From: CAZJBP01 sp964544115
Lineage (GTDB): Bacteria; Verrucomicrobiota; Kiritimatiellia; UBA8416; JADHWI01
Direction: 5' to 3'
Assembly (NCBI GenBank): GCA_964544115.1
Contig: CAZJBP010000040.1
Span: 1 to 23,465, forward strand
DNA length: 23,465 bases
The stretch's first letter is position 1, and each line of letters opens with the position of its first letter. This document shows, in pieces, positions 1 through 8,302 of this stretch. The notes beneath the pieces are model-generated. The model was not told the DNA's origin. It made no database searches and saw nothing but the letters and a program-made list of their open reading frames with translations. A program made the translations under genes and the position numbers.

Positions 1-303
1 GCCATCCTGCTGGTCGACCACACCAACCTGCTGAGGAGGCGGGACGGCCTCGGCGCGCGCGAGGCCATCGAGGAGGCCGGCCGCCGGCGCCTCCGCCCCA
101 TCCTCATGACCACGCTCACCACCGTGCTGGGCCTGATTCCTCTGGCCCTGGGCCTCGGCGAAGGCGGTGAGGCCCAGGCCCCTCTGGCGCGCGCCGTCAT
201 CGGCGGGCTGACCAGTTCCACCTTGCTGACGCTGGTCTTTGTGCCGGTGGTCTACTCGCTGTTCGAGGAGGGGTGGCGGAAGAAGAGGAAGGTGTCGCCG
301 TGA
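1..303 (+). CDS. RND efflux transporter permease, C-terminal fragment
   Basis: Open from the first base of the window and ending at TGA 301-303, so only the last 100 residues are present. The segment reads RRRLRPILMTTLTT, then a long hydrophobic stretch and FVPVVYSLFEE. This is the characteristic end of AcrB/HAE1-type inner-membrane RND pumps, covering the last transmembrane helices and a short basic cytoplasmic tail (WRKKRKVSP). In such systems the permease uses the proton gradient to drive substrates through a periplasmic adaptor into a TolC-like outer-membrane channel. The next gene is exactly such a channel and overlaps this one by four bases, so the two are very likely cotranscribed. The adaptor gene, if present, should lie upstream of the window. 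Substrate (drug, metal, other) cannot be told from this fragment. Confidence 0.9.
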   Translation, partial: AILLVDHTNLLRRRDGLGAREAIEEAGRRRLRPILMTTLTTVLGLIPLALGLGEGGEAQAPLARAVIGGLTSSTLLTLVFVPVVYSLFEEGWRKKRKVSP

Positions 304-1796
304 CCATCACCCCGTCCATGCCTCTCCTTCTCCTGGCGACGCTCCTCGCGGCGGGCGCGGGCCCTGCCGACGCGCAGGACGCGACCGCCGCCGCCACCAA
401 CGGGCCGGGAACGCTCCGGGTTGCCGACGCCGTGATCATGGCGCTGAGCCGCAACCGTGCGCTGAGCGTCGAGCGGCTGACGCCGGACATCCGGCGCACG
501 GCGGAGTCGGAAGAGCGCGCGGCGTTCGACCCCGTCCTGGCCGCCGACGGCTTCGTCCAGCCCGAGGCTGACGGCACGCTGACCTCCACCTCGACCGTCG
601 ACCGCGCCGGCGGAGGCGCAACGGTCCGCGAGCGCCTGCCCACGGGCACGGATCTGGCCGCGGGGCTGCGGACGGAGAGGGAGAAGGCGGGTGGCGACGC
701 CGACCCCACGTACGGGACAACGGCTGAGCTGGGCGTAACACAGGCCCTGCTCCAGGGCCGGCCGGTGGCGGTCAACCTGGCGCGACTCCGGCAGGCCCGG
801 CTGGATACGGCCATCTCGGAGTACGAGCTGCGCGGCGTGACCGAAACGCTGGTGGCGGACGTCGAGACCACCTACTGGGATGTCGTGCTGGCCGAGCGGC
901 GCGTGGGGATCGTCGAGACCTCGCTGGACTTCGCCGAGCGGCAGCTGCGCGAGATCGAGCAGCGCATCCGCGTCGGAAGCCTGCCCGAAACCGAGCGCGC
1001 GGCCGCGCAGGCCGAGACCGCGCTGCGGCGCGAGGTGTTGATCAATGCCCGCGGCGGCGTGGCCACGGCCCGCCTGCGCCTGCTGCGGCTGGTGGACCCC
1101 GACGCGCTCGCCAGCCGGCGGCGCGACCTCGTGCTGGCCGACGGGCCCGTGACCCCGCGGGAGACGGCGGATCCGGTCGAACAACACGTGAAACTGGCGC
1201 TGCGGCGGCGCCCGGACATGAACCAGGCGCGGCTGGCCATTGCCCGCGGCGACCTGGAGGTCGTTCGCACGCGCAACGGCCTCCTGCCGAAGCTGGATGT
1301 GTTTGTCACGCTCGGACAGACCGCCTACGCCAACTCCTTCGACGATTCCGCCCGGGACCTCGACGGCAACGATCTCAACGTCAACGCGGGCCTCCGTTTT
1401 GAACTGCCGTTCGGCAACCGCGCCGCGCGGGCGCGCCACGGCCGGGCCGTGCTTTCGCGCGAGCAGTCGGACGAGGCGCTGCGCAACCTGGCCGACCTGG
1501 TCCGCGTGGACGTGGAGACGGCGCACATCGATGTTCTGCGCACACGGGAGCAGATCGACGCCACGGCCACGACGCGGCAGTTCCAGGAGGAGAAGGTCCG
1601 CGCGGAGCAGGCCAAGTTTAAAGTCGGCCGCTCGACGGCGCTGCTGGTGGCCCAGACCGAGCGGGACCTGGTCCTCAGCCAGTTGGCCGAAATCGAGTCC
1701 GTGGTGCGCCACCTGCAGGCGTTCGTGGCCCTGTTCCGCCTCGACGGCTCGATCCTGGAACGTCGCGGCATCGCCGCACCGGGGGCGGGGGAGTGA
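300..1796 (+). CDS. TolC-family outer-membrane efflux channel protein
   Basis: A 498-residue protein of the outer membrane factor (OEP) family, the exit duct partner of the RND pump upstream. I chose GTG 300 because it overlaps the preceding stop as GTGA and has GAGGAAGG just upstream. An in-frame ATG at 273 would add nine acidic residues in front of the signal peptide. Residues 1-25 form a signal peptide (hydrophobic LLLLATLLAAGAG, predicted cut ADA|QD). The mature part shows the two alpha-helical OEP halves. The first is rich in Ala/Arg/Glu coiled-coil (FAERQLREIEQRIRVGSL, about residues 200-225); the second has FKVGRSTALLVAQTERDL near residue 440. Length is normal for the family (450-500). 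Stop TGA lies 22 bp from the stop of the convergent beta-helix gene. Confidence 0.92.
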   Translation: MTITPSMPLLLLATLLAAGAGPADAQDATAAATNGPGTLRVADAVIMALSRNRALSVERLTPDIRRTAESEERAAFDPVLAADGFVQPEADGTLTSTSTVDRAGGGATVRERLPTGTDLAAGLRTEREKAGGDADPTYGTTAELGVTQALLQGRPVAVNLARLRQARLDTAISEYELRGVTETLVADVETTYWDVVLAERRVGIVETSLDFAERQLREIEQRIRVGSLPETERAAAQAETALRREVLINARGGVATARLRLLRLVDPDALASRRRDLVLADGPVTPRETADPVEQHVKLALRRRPDMNQARLAIARGDLEVVRTRNGLLPKLDVFVTLGQTAYANSFDDSARDLDGNDLNVNAGLRFELPFGNRAARARHGRAVLSREQSDEALRNLADLVRVDVETAHIDVLRTREQIDATATTRQFQEEKVRAEQAKFKVGRSTALLVAQTERDLVLSQLAEIESVVRHLQAFVALFRLDGSILERRGIAAPGAGE

Positions 1797-1818
1797 CGCC
1801 GGTACAATCCATGCGCTG

Positions 1819-4800
1819 TCAGCGCTCGGCGCGGATGCGGTAGAACAGGACAGCGTTGGTCACGCCCATGTCTATGACGGCGTTGGTCAAAGCGGTGGGC
1901 GGTGGGAGGGCGAAGATTGCCGTCCATTGTTCCGTAGTGGAAACCAGGTCCTCCCGGCATTCGAGAATCTGCCACGCCTCGCGGCCGCCTTTCCAGTCGA
2001 GCCGGATACCGCCGAACTGTCGGCCGATTCGGATAAGCGAAAGCACGGAGTTGGCGTCATGGGGGGCGGTGTCCGAAACGTATTCGCCAATATTGGGCAT
2101 GCCATCGGAATCAGGATCGCCTTTGGCGTCGTCCGACAGGAGGTTGAAAGATTGCGACGCTTCCCATCCGTCGGGCATGCCGTCGCCATCGGTATCGGCG
2201 ATAGGGTTCAGGTGCTCGTAGCAGCCCATATCTACAGTCGGTGTGCCGTCGTTGTCACTGTCGAGCGGACGCGGGATACCGGCAAGATCGGAACCGGCCG
2301 GCATCAGGCCGTTGTTCCCGGCATCTACACCCGGCGATGTGGCCGCGAGACGATACGACGCGGTCAAGAGGGGATCGTTGGTCATGTTGCCCATCCCAGG
2401 AGCCAGTGGGACCGTGCATGTGTATGAGTAGGTGACGTTCGATGCCAGGGTCATGTAGTTGACCGCATTGCTCGCCGTGTTGCCATACACAATCGAGTTG
2501 GCGATAACCGCCTCCGTGTCGTATTGCCAGCCTCCGGCAAGATTCTGATCTGTGATTACGAACACGCCGCCTCCCGTTCGCAGCGCATCGTTCTCTGTGA
2601 CCGTGGTGTTGACCACACGTCCGCCGCTCAGGCAGTAGATGCCCGCCCCATCTCCCGCCGCATTGCCGCGTATGAGAGATGTTTGGACCTCTCCGCCAAG
2701 CATGGTGAAAACGCCGCCGCCTGCGATTCCTGCCGTGTTGCTCGTGATTGTGCATCTGCGGGCCAGTGCCGAATCAACCAGGGCAATGCCGCCGCCAGCC
2801 GCCGCGAAATTATTGCGCAATTCACATGCTTCCGCTGCCACGCTCCCCCCTAACGGAAGAGAAAAGGCGGCAATTCCGCCTCCCATAACTTGCGCCGAGT
2901 TGTATTCCGCCAGGCATCTGACCGTGTTGCCCTGAAAATGGAGTATACCTGCGCCGATTGTCGCAGTATTCTCAACGAGTACGCATTCGGCCAGGTCACC
3001 ACCCCAGTTGGCGATCCCGCCGCCCCACAGGGCGGTGTTCTGGAAGAGCGTGTTGCTACTTGCCGCGCCATTGCCCAGCAATAGGCCTCCGCCTAACATT
3101 CCGCCGTCGTTTCCGACAAACTCTGAACCCAGCACTCGCGACGAGCCATCGCCAAGACCCGAAATCGCCAACGGTGTGTCACCACCCGCAAGAAACGAGG
3201 ACGCCGGGAACCCCAGCATGCATCCGCCCGCAACGCTGGCAGCGCTGTTGGAGTTGATATGACAGTTGACCATGTCCAGCGACTCCCAGACCAGGATGCC
3301 GCCACCGAGTGAGCCTGCGTGATTCTCAGAAACCGTGCTCTCCGTCAAGACGCCGCCTCTTGCGGCGGCGACACCCCCACCATATTGTGCGTCATTCCCG
3401 GAAACATGACAGTTGCGGACGGCTGCACCAAGGCTATCAAGCAGAAAGAAGCCGCCACCGCGGATGGCCGTGTTGTTGTTTGCCGTGCAGTTGCGGATGG
3501 TGTTTGACCAAGAGGCCATACCGTAAGGCACTCGCATCATATCCGGCCGACCAGGGGACGAGGACATATCCGGGGGAGTGAGCGTTCCCGGTCCGGAGGC
3601 AAGTTCAAGCAGAACATTCGATATGTTGTACGCGCCGGCGTACCAGTCCACCCCAGCCAGAGAATCGAGGAAGCCAAGGGTTGCTGTCATCAGGTTTGAC
3701 ACAGCCCCAACAGAGTTCGACAGGTCGCCGCAGAACGCGCCGCCGCCAGTGTCCGCGGAGTTGTCTGTAAAGACACATCCGTCCACAAGAAACCCACCGC
3801 CGTTCGGCGACACGGATAAGCCTCCGCCTGCCCACTCGGCTACATTGCCTAGAAACGTGCAGTTCGAAACGACGGCATCCGTCGCATAGACTCCGCCGCC
3901 GGCCCAAGCCTCGCAGTTGGCAATAAGACAGTCGGCGAGCGTATTACCCGCGCCCATCCACACGCCTCCGCCGTACTCGTTCGTACCGGCAAGTCCATTG
4001 GTGATCGAGAAGCCGCGTACCACGCAACCCGCCCCCGCCAGGAGCCGCAAACACCGGGTTGTGCGGCCTCCGTCGATCATGGTCACGGACGCGCCGGCAA
4101 CGCTCTGCAGCGTGATTCCGTTCGTGATGGTGATTTCGTTGGTAACGGTGTAAGTCCCGTTTGTGATGATAACCACATGGCCGTCCCCGGCGACATCCAC
4201 GGCTGCCTGGATGTTGGTGGCGGCGGTGGCCCAGGTGGAATAGGGCAAGGTGTGGGAGCCGGTCGGTGACACATAGTGGAAGCCCGTGTCGCCTGCAAGG
4301 ATTGGTGCACCTGGCACCGTGTTCCATGCCCAATCGTGGATGTAGACTTCTGGATACTCGTCGTGCACGCTCATGGAGACCCAGCCGTAGTAGGTCTTGG
4401 CGTCTGTCTCGACCGTGACGCCCATGTAGCCGCGGTCGACACCTGCCCATGGGCCGGCACCCACAGGGCCACGATCCTCAGACACCGGGTTATTGTACTC
4501 GGCTAAAACCCCCGTTCCGACATCCCAGCGTTGCCCCGAAGACAAGTCCGATCCGATCCACACCCCTGCCGCCAGAGGGGCAATCGAAACCGACTTCCAG
4601 ACCACCTCAGAGCCGCTGACCGTGCGTGCGGCGATGACTTCCTCAGCTTTGATCGAGTAGAAGACCTCCACATCGGGGGACCCATCTGAATTCATGTCGA
4701 TGAAGTAGTCCGTCACGCTGGACCATGGAATCCAGATGTCCTTTGCACCGGACCAGACGATCGATCTGCTTCGGAGCGGGTCAGCAAGTGCCGACGGCAA

Positions 4801-4842
4801 CATGCAGCACACAAGCAGCAACGTCAGGGCCGCCCCGTTCAT
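1819..4842 (-). CDS. Secreted right-handed beta-helix (Pmp-like) surface protein
   Basis: 1007 residues. Signal peptide 1-20 (LTLLLVCCMLPSALA|D). Residues about 25-185 form a beta-rich domain ending YYGWVSMSV...VPGAPILAGD, as in many PVC and PEP-CTERM-type secreted proteins. YVSPTGSH near 190 opens a parallel beta-helix. About sixteen coils follow to roughly residue 800, each with an N-x-A/GGG(V/I) turn (NTALWGGGIANW, NTAGIAGGGVFTM), like chlamydial Pmp repeats. Residues 881-925 carry two DxDGDG / DxDSDG calcium-binding loops. The final 60 residues end in LFYRIRAER, as does the protease encoded just upstream. Start ATG 4842 has GAGGAGG seven bases before it, and this Shine-Dalgarno follows directly on the protease stop (12-bp gap). 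Probably exported and surface-associated, perhaps an adhesin or polysaccharide-binding protein; the ligand is unknown. It lacks an obvious chlamydial autotransporter barrel. Confidence 0.88.
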   Translation of the reverse strand: MNGAALTLLLVCCMLPSALADPLRSRSIVWSGAKDIWIPWSSVTDYFIDMNSDGSPDVEVFYSIKAEEVIAARTVSGSEVVWKSVSIAPLAAGVWIGSDLSSGQRWDVGTGVLAEYNNPVSEDRGPVGAGPWAGVDRGYMGVTVETDAKTYYGWVSMSVHDEYPEVYIHDWAWNTVPGAPILAGDTGFHYVSPTGSHTLPYSTWATAATNIQAAVDVAGDGHVVIITNGTYTVTNEITITNGITLQSVAGASVTMIDGGRTTRCLRLLAGAGCVVRGFSITNGLAGTNEYGGGVWMGAGNTLADCLIANCEAWAGGGVYATDAVVSNCTFLGNVAEWAGGGLSVSPNGGGFLVDGCVFTDNSADTGGGAFCGDLSNSVGAVSNLMTATLGFLDSLAGVDWYAGAYNISNVLLELASGPGTLTPPDMSSSPGRPDMMRVPYGMASWSNTIRNCTANNNTAIRGGGFFLLDSLGAAVRNCHVSGNDAQYGGGVAAARGGVLTESTVSENHAGSLGGGILVWESLDMVNCHINSNSAASVAGGCMLGFPASSFLAGGDTPLAISGLGDGSSRVLGSEFVGNDGGMLGGGLLLGNGAASSNTLFQNTALWGGGIANWGGDLAECVLVENTATIGAGILHFQGNTVRCLAEYNSAQVMGGGIAAFSLPLGGSVAAEACELRNNFAAAGGGIALVDSALARRCTITSNTAGIAGGGVFTMLGGEVQTSLIRGNAAGDGAGIYCLSGGRVVNTTVTENDALRTGGGVFVITDQNLAGGWQYDTEAVIANSIVYGNTASNAVNYMTLASNVTYSYTCTVPLAPGMGNMTNDPLLTASYRLAATSPGVDAGNNGLMPAGSDLAGIPRPLDSDNDGTPTVDMGCYEHLNPIADTDGDGMPDGWEASQSFNLLSDDAKGDPDSDGMPNIGEYVSDTAPHDANSVLSLIRIGRQFGGIRLDWKGGREAWQILECREDLVSTTEQWTAIFALPPPTALTNAVIDMGVTNAVLFYRIRAER

Positions 4843-4854
4843 TCGCGCGCCTCC

Positions 4855-7212
4855 TCACCATATCCTCTTGATCCGATAGAAACGCAGTGAATTCGTTGAG
4901 GCGGCTGCTTCGTCCCGCCAAATGATGTCCGGCGCGTTTGCGCTGATAACTCCACTGGTGGACCATGCATTCGTGCTCATCAGATCCGGCGTTGTCAGCA
5001 CCTCATAGAGCCCGCCGACCACAGCCGGCCACTCCACCTCGATGTCCAACGAGTTGGTCGACGGCCGCACGATGTCCGTGATGTCAGGGGCTGGAGCATT
5101 CGTGGCTATGTTGCCGGTGATCACGATGGATACGTCCTGTACTCCGTTGCTCAACGAACCCTTGTGTGTCACGACAACAGTATACCAATCGTTCGATGGA
5201 CTTGCCACGACAACCTGTTCGATGTTGTCGCGAATGTTGTCGCCCGTCGTCGCGGCGTTTGACGGGCTGACCGGATCGAGGATCCACGGCAGGTTCGTCG
5301 CGCTTCCATCGGGGGAAATCACGCGCAGATCGAGATCGTTAATGAGGCAGAGATTTGTGGGGTCCAGCGTGTTTGGATGCAGAGGAGCGACCGGGTCCGT
5401 CCAGCCGATCGTGACCTTGAGCGTGTTGCTTGCCGACGCCAGTGCGGGGAACTCTATCGTGTCCCCATCAAGAAGGGCAACTTCCTTGATGTGGGGCAAG
5501 GAGTTCGTTTCTGCATTGTCCTGAAGAACCTGTGCGGCGCGATGGGTATTCATAAGCCCCCAGCCGAACCTGTAGTCCGGCCCTACCGAGTCGCCTGCTT
5601 CATCCGCAGTATGCAGAACCAATGCTTTGAGAGTCGACGCAAGGTACGTGAAGTTCGTTCCGTAATGGTCCTGCGCAAGTCCAACCAACAGGGCAAGCGA
5701 TCCGGCCACCGATGGCGTCGAGAAGCTTGTGCCAGAGACCGTCATGTAGTTGGCGTCATACCCGCTGTCAGTTGTGTAGAGAGATTCCCCGTTTGCGACG
5801 ATGTCCGGTTTGATTCGACCGTCGTCCGTTGGACCACAGGAGCTGTATGCCTCCATCACGACATCCGTCGTGCCACCGTATCCGGCGGGGATGTCCTTGA
5901 CCGCACCAACCACAAGGCAGTTCTTCGCAACGGCATATCCGCTCAGGCTGTCATAGCCGTCCTCCCCGCCATCGTATTGATCGTGCACCGTTCTGTAAAT
6001 TGTGTAGACCCCATTCGACCACGAGTAGTGCGCGCGAGGCTGAGTCGCCTGTGCGTTGTCGTCTTTCTGATTGCCAGCGGCCCACACGGGGAGATGATAC
6101 TGTGCTTCATAGACGAAGGAGTCAATGTTTGTGCAGAGACCATCATACAGGCCGAATAGATGGCTTTCATCCGCCGAAATGGCAATATCCCCGTACCACA
6201 CTACGATCCATCCGTATTGCCAACCGGCCGCTTTCTCGTACGAGTGATTTGAAACAAGAAGACCGAGTGCAGCTTCCTGGGCCAGTTCGGGAAATTTGAG
6301 GGTCCAGTCCCTCGATATGAGACCGGCGTTTGGCGCCATCCCCTTGGCCGCCGCAGAAACGCCAGATGCCGCAATCGTGCCGGCGACTGCAGTCGCGTGC
6401 TCACCAACACTATTCGTATCGTGCTGAACGACTCGCCCTAACAGTTCCCTATGCGTCGTTCGCACCAATCCCTCATCCCATACGCCGACTGTCACATTGG
6501 AGCCTTCAAGAGAGAACCCGTTTGTTGCGGCGGGGTGCAAGGCAGCCGTGGAAATCGTGTTAGCCGCAGTCGCATTGCACGTGACGTCGTAAACGGGCAA
6601 GCCGCCCTCGATCGCCTGTAGCTCAAAGCGCCGCCCGTCTTCCGTCTGCCCTGATATCGGCAGGTTGTACTTCTCCGCATACCGTTCTGCTTCCAGGCGC
6701 TGCTCTGTCGCGGTCTCGCGCAAGGAATGGGCCATGCGAATCAGTTTGACCTTCTGATGCTTACGACGCAAATCCTGCGTAAGGCTCTTGCGGCGCTCGG
6801 GCTCGTACACGGGTGCCAGTTCTTCGAACGCCTTCAATTCCCACGCCGCCATATTCGGGATCTCTCCCTTGAAGAGCATGTTCGCCAGCTCCTCAGGGGT
6901 GACAAGATTGTTCTCGCTGAGCTGCGCCCACACCTCCTGCCGGTCTTCTGAAAGCGGCGAGTTCTGGACAAGGCCGCCTCCCGGCAAGCGGCCATGCTGC
7001 AGGACGTGCTGATACTGGACATCGTCAATCATGCCAGCCTCAAACATCCCCCGCCAGAGCTTCAGTACCGGGTCGGGCATAGCCGCGCCAGTGCCGTCGG
7101 CGGGAATCGTCTCCGCCGGATCTTCCTGGGCGAGTGCAACCATACAGCCGACCAGAGCGAGAACCGCGAGCAGTACAACCCGCGACCTGAGAAACAACAT
7201 TCCTAACCTCAT
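4855..7212 (-). CDS. Secreted S8 (subtilisin-like) serine protease
   Basis: 785 residues from ATG 7212, chosen because AGGAGGGAGG lies six bases upstream and because it gives a clean signal peptide; an upstream in-frame start would add 22 polar residues. The leader RVVLLAVLALVGC could be cut by signal peptidase II (LVG|C23, a lipobox) or by peptidase I at ALA|Q. Residues 30-230 form a helical, charged prodomain-like region. The S8 triad is complete: Asp246 (VGVWDEG), His272 (GEHATAVAG) and Ser496 (GTSFSTP), with oxyanion Asn381 (AAGNQ). Residues about 600-720 form a beta-sandwich of the P/jelly-roll type often found after S8 domains (TIGWTDP...INDLDLRVISPDG). The last 60 residues end in FYRIKRIW, paralleling the tail of the beta-helix protein encoded next. 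It may process that protein or be sorted by the same route; this is inferred from the operon only. Confidence 0.92.
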   Translation of the reverse strand: MRLGMLFLRSRVVLLAVLALVGCMVALAQEDPAETIPADGTGAAMPDPVLKLWRGMFEAGMIDDVQYQHVLQHGRLPGGGLVQNSPLSEDRQEVWAQLSENNLVTPEELANMLFKGEIPNMAAWELKAFEELAPVYEPERRKSLTQDLRRKHQKVKLIRMAHSLRETATEQRLEAERYAEKYNLPISGQTEDGRRFELQAIEGGLPVYDVTCNATAANTISTAALHPAATNGFSLEGSNVTVGVWDEGLVRTTHRELLGRVVQHDTNSVGEHATAVAGTIAASGVSAAAKGMAPNAGLISRDWTLKFPELAQEAALGLLVSNHSYEKAAGWQYGWIVVWYGDIAISADESHLFGLYDGLCTNIDSFVYEAQYHLPVWAAGNQKDDNAQATQPRAHYSWSNGVYTIYRTVHDQYDGGEDGYDSLSGYAVAKNCLVVGAVKDIPAGYGGTTDVVMEAYSSCGPTDDGRIKPDIVANGESLYTTDSGYDANYMTVSGTSFSTPSVAGSLALLVGLAQDHYGTNFTYLASTLKALVLHTADEAGDSVGPDYRFGWGLMNTHRAAQVLQDNAETNSLPHIKEVALLDGDTIEFPALASASNTLKVTIGWTDPVAPLHPNTLDPTNLCLINDLDLRVISPDGSATNLPWILDPVSPSNAATTGDNIRDNIEQVVVASPSNDWYTVVVTHKGSLSNGVQDVSIVITGNIATNAPAPDITDIVRPSTNSLDIEVEWPAVVGGLYEVLTTPDLMSTNAWSTSGVISANAPDIIWRDEAAASTNSLRFYRIKRIW

Positions 7213-7280
7213 CGCGCGCCTCCCTCCTTCTGTTGAGCGCCCCTCTTCATCAGGAAAGAGGCGCGGACACCAGCCCACGC

Positions 7281-7393
7281 CCTACGGAGGGACCGCGAAG
7301 CCCCTTGGAGGAACATGAAACAGGAGCCGCGCCCGAGTGAGCGCGTTCCCGCATGTTCGTCCCTCCAACTGACACTTCGCGGTTTTCCGTAGG
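7281..7393. repeat. Long imperfect palindrome in the leader of the protease operon
   Basis: Nested inverted repeats read directly from the sequence. The outer arms are CCTACGGA + ACCGCGAAG (7281-7300) against CTTCGCGGT + TCCGTAGG (7375-7393), interrupted only by GGG versus TT. The middle arms are TTGGAGG + AACATG (7305-7317) against CATGTT + CCTCCAA (7352-7368), with a 4-base bulge. The inner arms are CGCGC (7328-7332) and GCGCG (7341-7345). In total about 35 base pairs are possible in 113 bases. It sits 69 bp upstream of the protease start. It could be a structured 5' leader, a protein-binding palindrome or a small mobile-element remnant. Confidence 0.6.
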
Positions 7394-7634
7394 ACCGAAT
7401 CTTGCGATTACGCACACTCTGTGTTGTTCGTGCCGTTTCTAAATCGTTCGTGTCTCCCGTCATGGGCAGCCACCGAAAAGCGCCGCCACATATGCCCGAA
7501 GTGGGAACCTCTCGCGCGCAGATTGCAAGCTCTTTTGTTTCATCCGTGCGAAGCGGCGAAGCGGCAGCCGGCGACGCCCCGGAAGAGGCCCGCCGTCGTC
7601 CCGCTGACTGGACTATGGCGGGTAAACTCCGCAC

Positions 7635-7718
7635 GCGTCGCGTGAGGCGACGCAAGGCCGGACTCCGCTTTGCGGAGAGACGGCCCGGCGCTTCGCCGGG
7701 TAGCCGCCGACCGGCCTT
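7635..7718. repeat. Hairpin followed by a three-way-junction inverted repeat
   Basis: Four perfect stems sit side by side. GCGTCGC/GCGACGC pairs 7635-7641 with 7647-7653 (loop of 5). Directly after it, AAGGCCGG/CCGGCCTT pairs 7654-7661 with 7711-7718 and encloses two hairpins. These are CTCCGC-TTT-GCGGAG (7663-7677) and CCCGGCG-CTT-CGCCGGG (7684-7700). The result is a compact cloverleaf with two 3-base loops. On the minus strand it would lie 63 bp past the stop of the membrane-protein gene, so it could act as a 3' structure or terminator of that operon. No T-run follows on either strand. Alternatively it is a palindromic genomic repeat. Confidence 0.6.
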
Positions 7719-7780
7719 GCTGCGCTAAACGCGGGAACAAGCGCGCTCAGCCTCAGAGGGGCACGACGGCGGACGCGGCG

Positions 7781-8302
7781 CTACTTCGTTCCTGATGGAA
7801 CTCGGCCCTCGCGCAGTTGCTTTTCAAGGTGATGCAGGTTTTGAACCAGTTGCACAAACGCAACGGCAGTGCGAAGGGCGGTTAGGAGCGTTATCGCACT
7901 GTAGGTCCAAAGGAATGCTAGCGTTGCATATGCTACCGAACTGCTACCCGTAGACACAATTGGGGACGTGAAGTACGTTGATCCAACGACAAGTGTTGTC
8001 AGACCGTAGGCGATCACAAAAGGAAGGAATGCCTTGTGTTCGAGAATTTGGCGTCTGGCTGTGTCGCCAGCGAAGGCTAGCAGCCCGAACGGCGCTCCGG
8101 CAAGAACGCCAAACCCCAGGATTCCCCCAACGATACTCTTTTCTACCACCCGGTACACTGCGACAATGAACTCCGTTACAGTGTGGCGGGAAAGAATGCG
8201 TTGACGATCCAGCACGAGCAGAACGGTAACGACCAGTGCAGCAAACACCAGTTCTTCCGCATAGGCACGTACCAGTGCCTTCTTTTTCTTCGTCATTGTC
8301 AT
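7781..8302 (-). CDS. Small integral membrane protein, four predicted helices, unknown function
   Basis: 173 residues, family not recognised. The N-terminus is short and basic (MTMTKKKKALVR). Four hydrophobic segments follow at about 16-33 (LVFAALVVTVLLVL), 54-78 (glycine-rich GGILGFGVLAGAPFGLLAF), 91-111 (FLPFVIAYGLTTLVVG) and 120-143 (AYATLAFLWTYSAITLL). The tail is charged and amphipathic (VQNLHHLEKQLREGR). Start ATG 8302 overlaps the stop of the preceding gene as ATGA, which implies translational coupling and probably a functional pair with that soluble protein. Pairing of a soluble protein with a small multi-helix membrane protein beside a restriction enzyme recalls two-gene phage-defence systems with a membrane effector, but I see no motif that names one. 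Confidence 0.7.
   Translation of the reverse strand: MTMTKKKKALVRAYAEELVFAALVVTVLLVLDRQRILSRHTVTEFIVAVYRVVEKSIVGGILGFGVLAGAPFGLLAFAGDTARRQILEHKAFLPFVIAYGLTTLVVGSTYFTSPIVSTGSSSVAYATLAFLWTYSAITLLTALRTAVAFVQLVQNLHHLEKQLREGRVPSGTK

Larger units (their letters stand above)
7213..7780. other. 568-bp intergenic region with two structured elements
   Basis: Lies between the protease start and the stop of the four-helix membrane protein, both on the minus strand. Short open frames exist on both strands, but none has recognisable domains or a convincing start, so I call no gene. The content is a Shine-Dalgarno next to the protease start, an imperfect palindrome (7281-7393), a 6-bp inverted pair CCCGCC/GGCGGG (7589-7594 / 7617-7622), and a hairpin plus three-way junction (7635-7718). 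The promoter for the protease operon should be here, but I cannot place it with confidence. Confidence 0.6.

Noticed and set aside
252..1712. 486-residue minus-strand open frame
   Set aside because: Lies antisense to the TolC-family gene; its sequence is Arg/Gly/His-rich with no domain, as expected for a shadow frame in GC-rich coding DNA.
7209..7655. 148-residue minus-strand frame upstream of the protease
   Set aside because: No domain, Arg/Ser-rich, covers both palindromic elements, and overlaps the protease start region; more likely leader DNA.
7617..7732. Possible integron attC site (GGTAAAC and GCTAAAC)
   Set aside because: The two core-like strings are in the same orientation, not inverted as attC requires, and no integrase or cassette array is seen.
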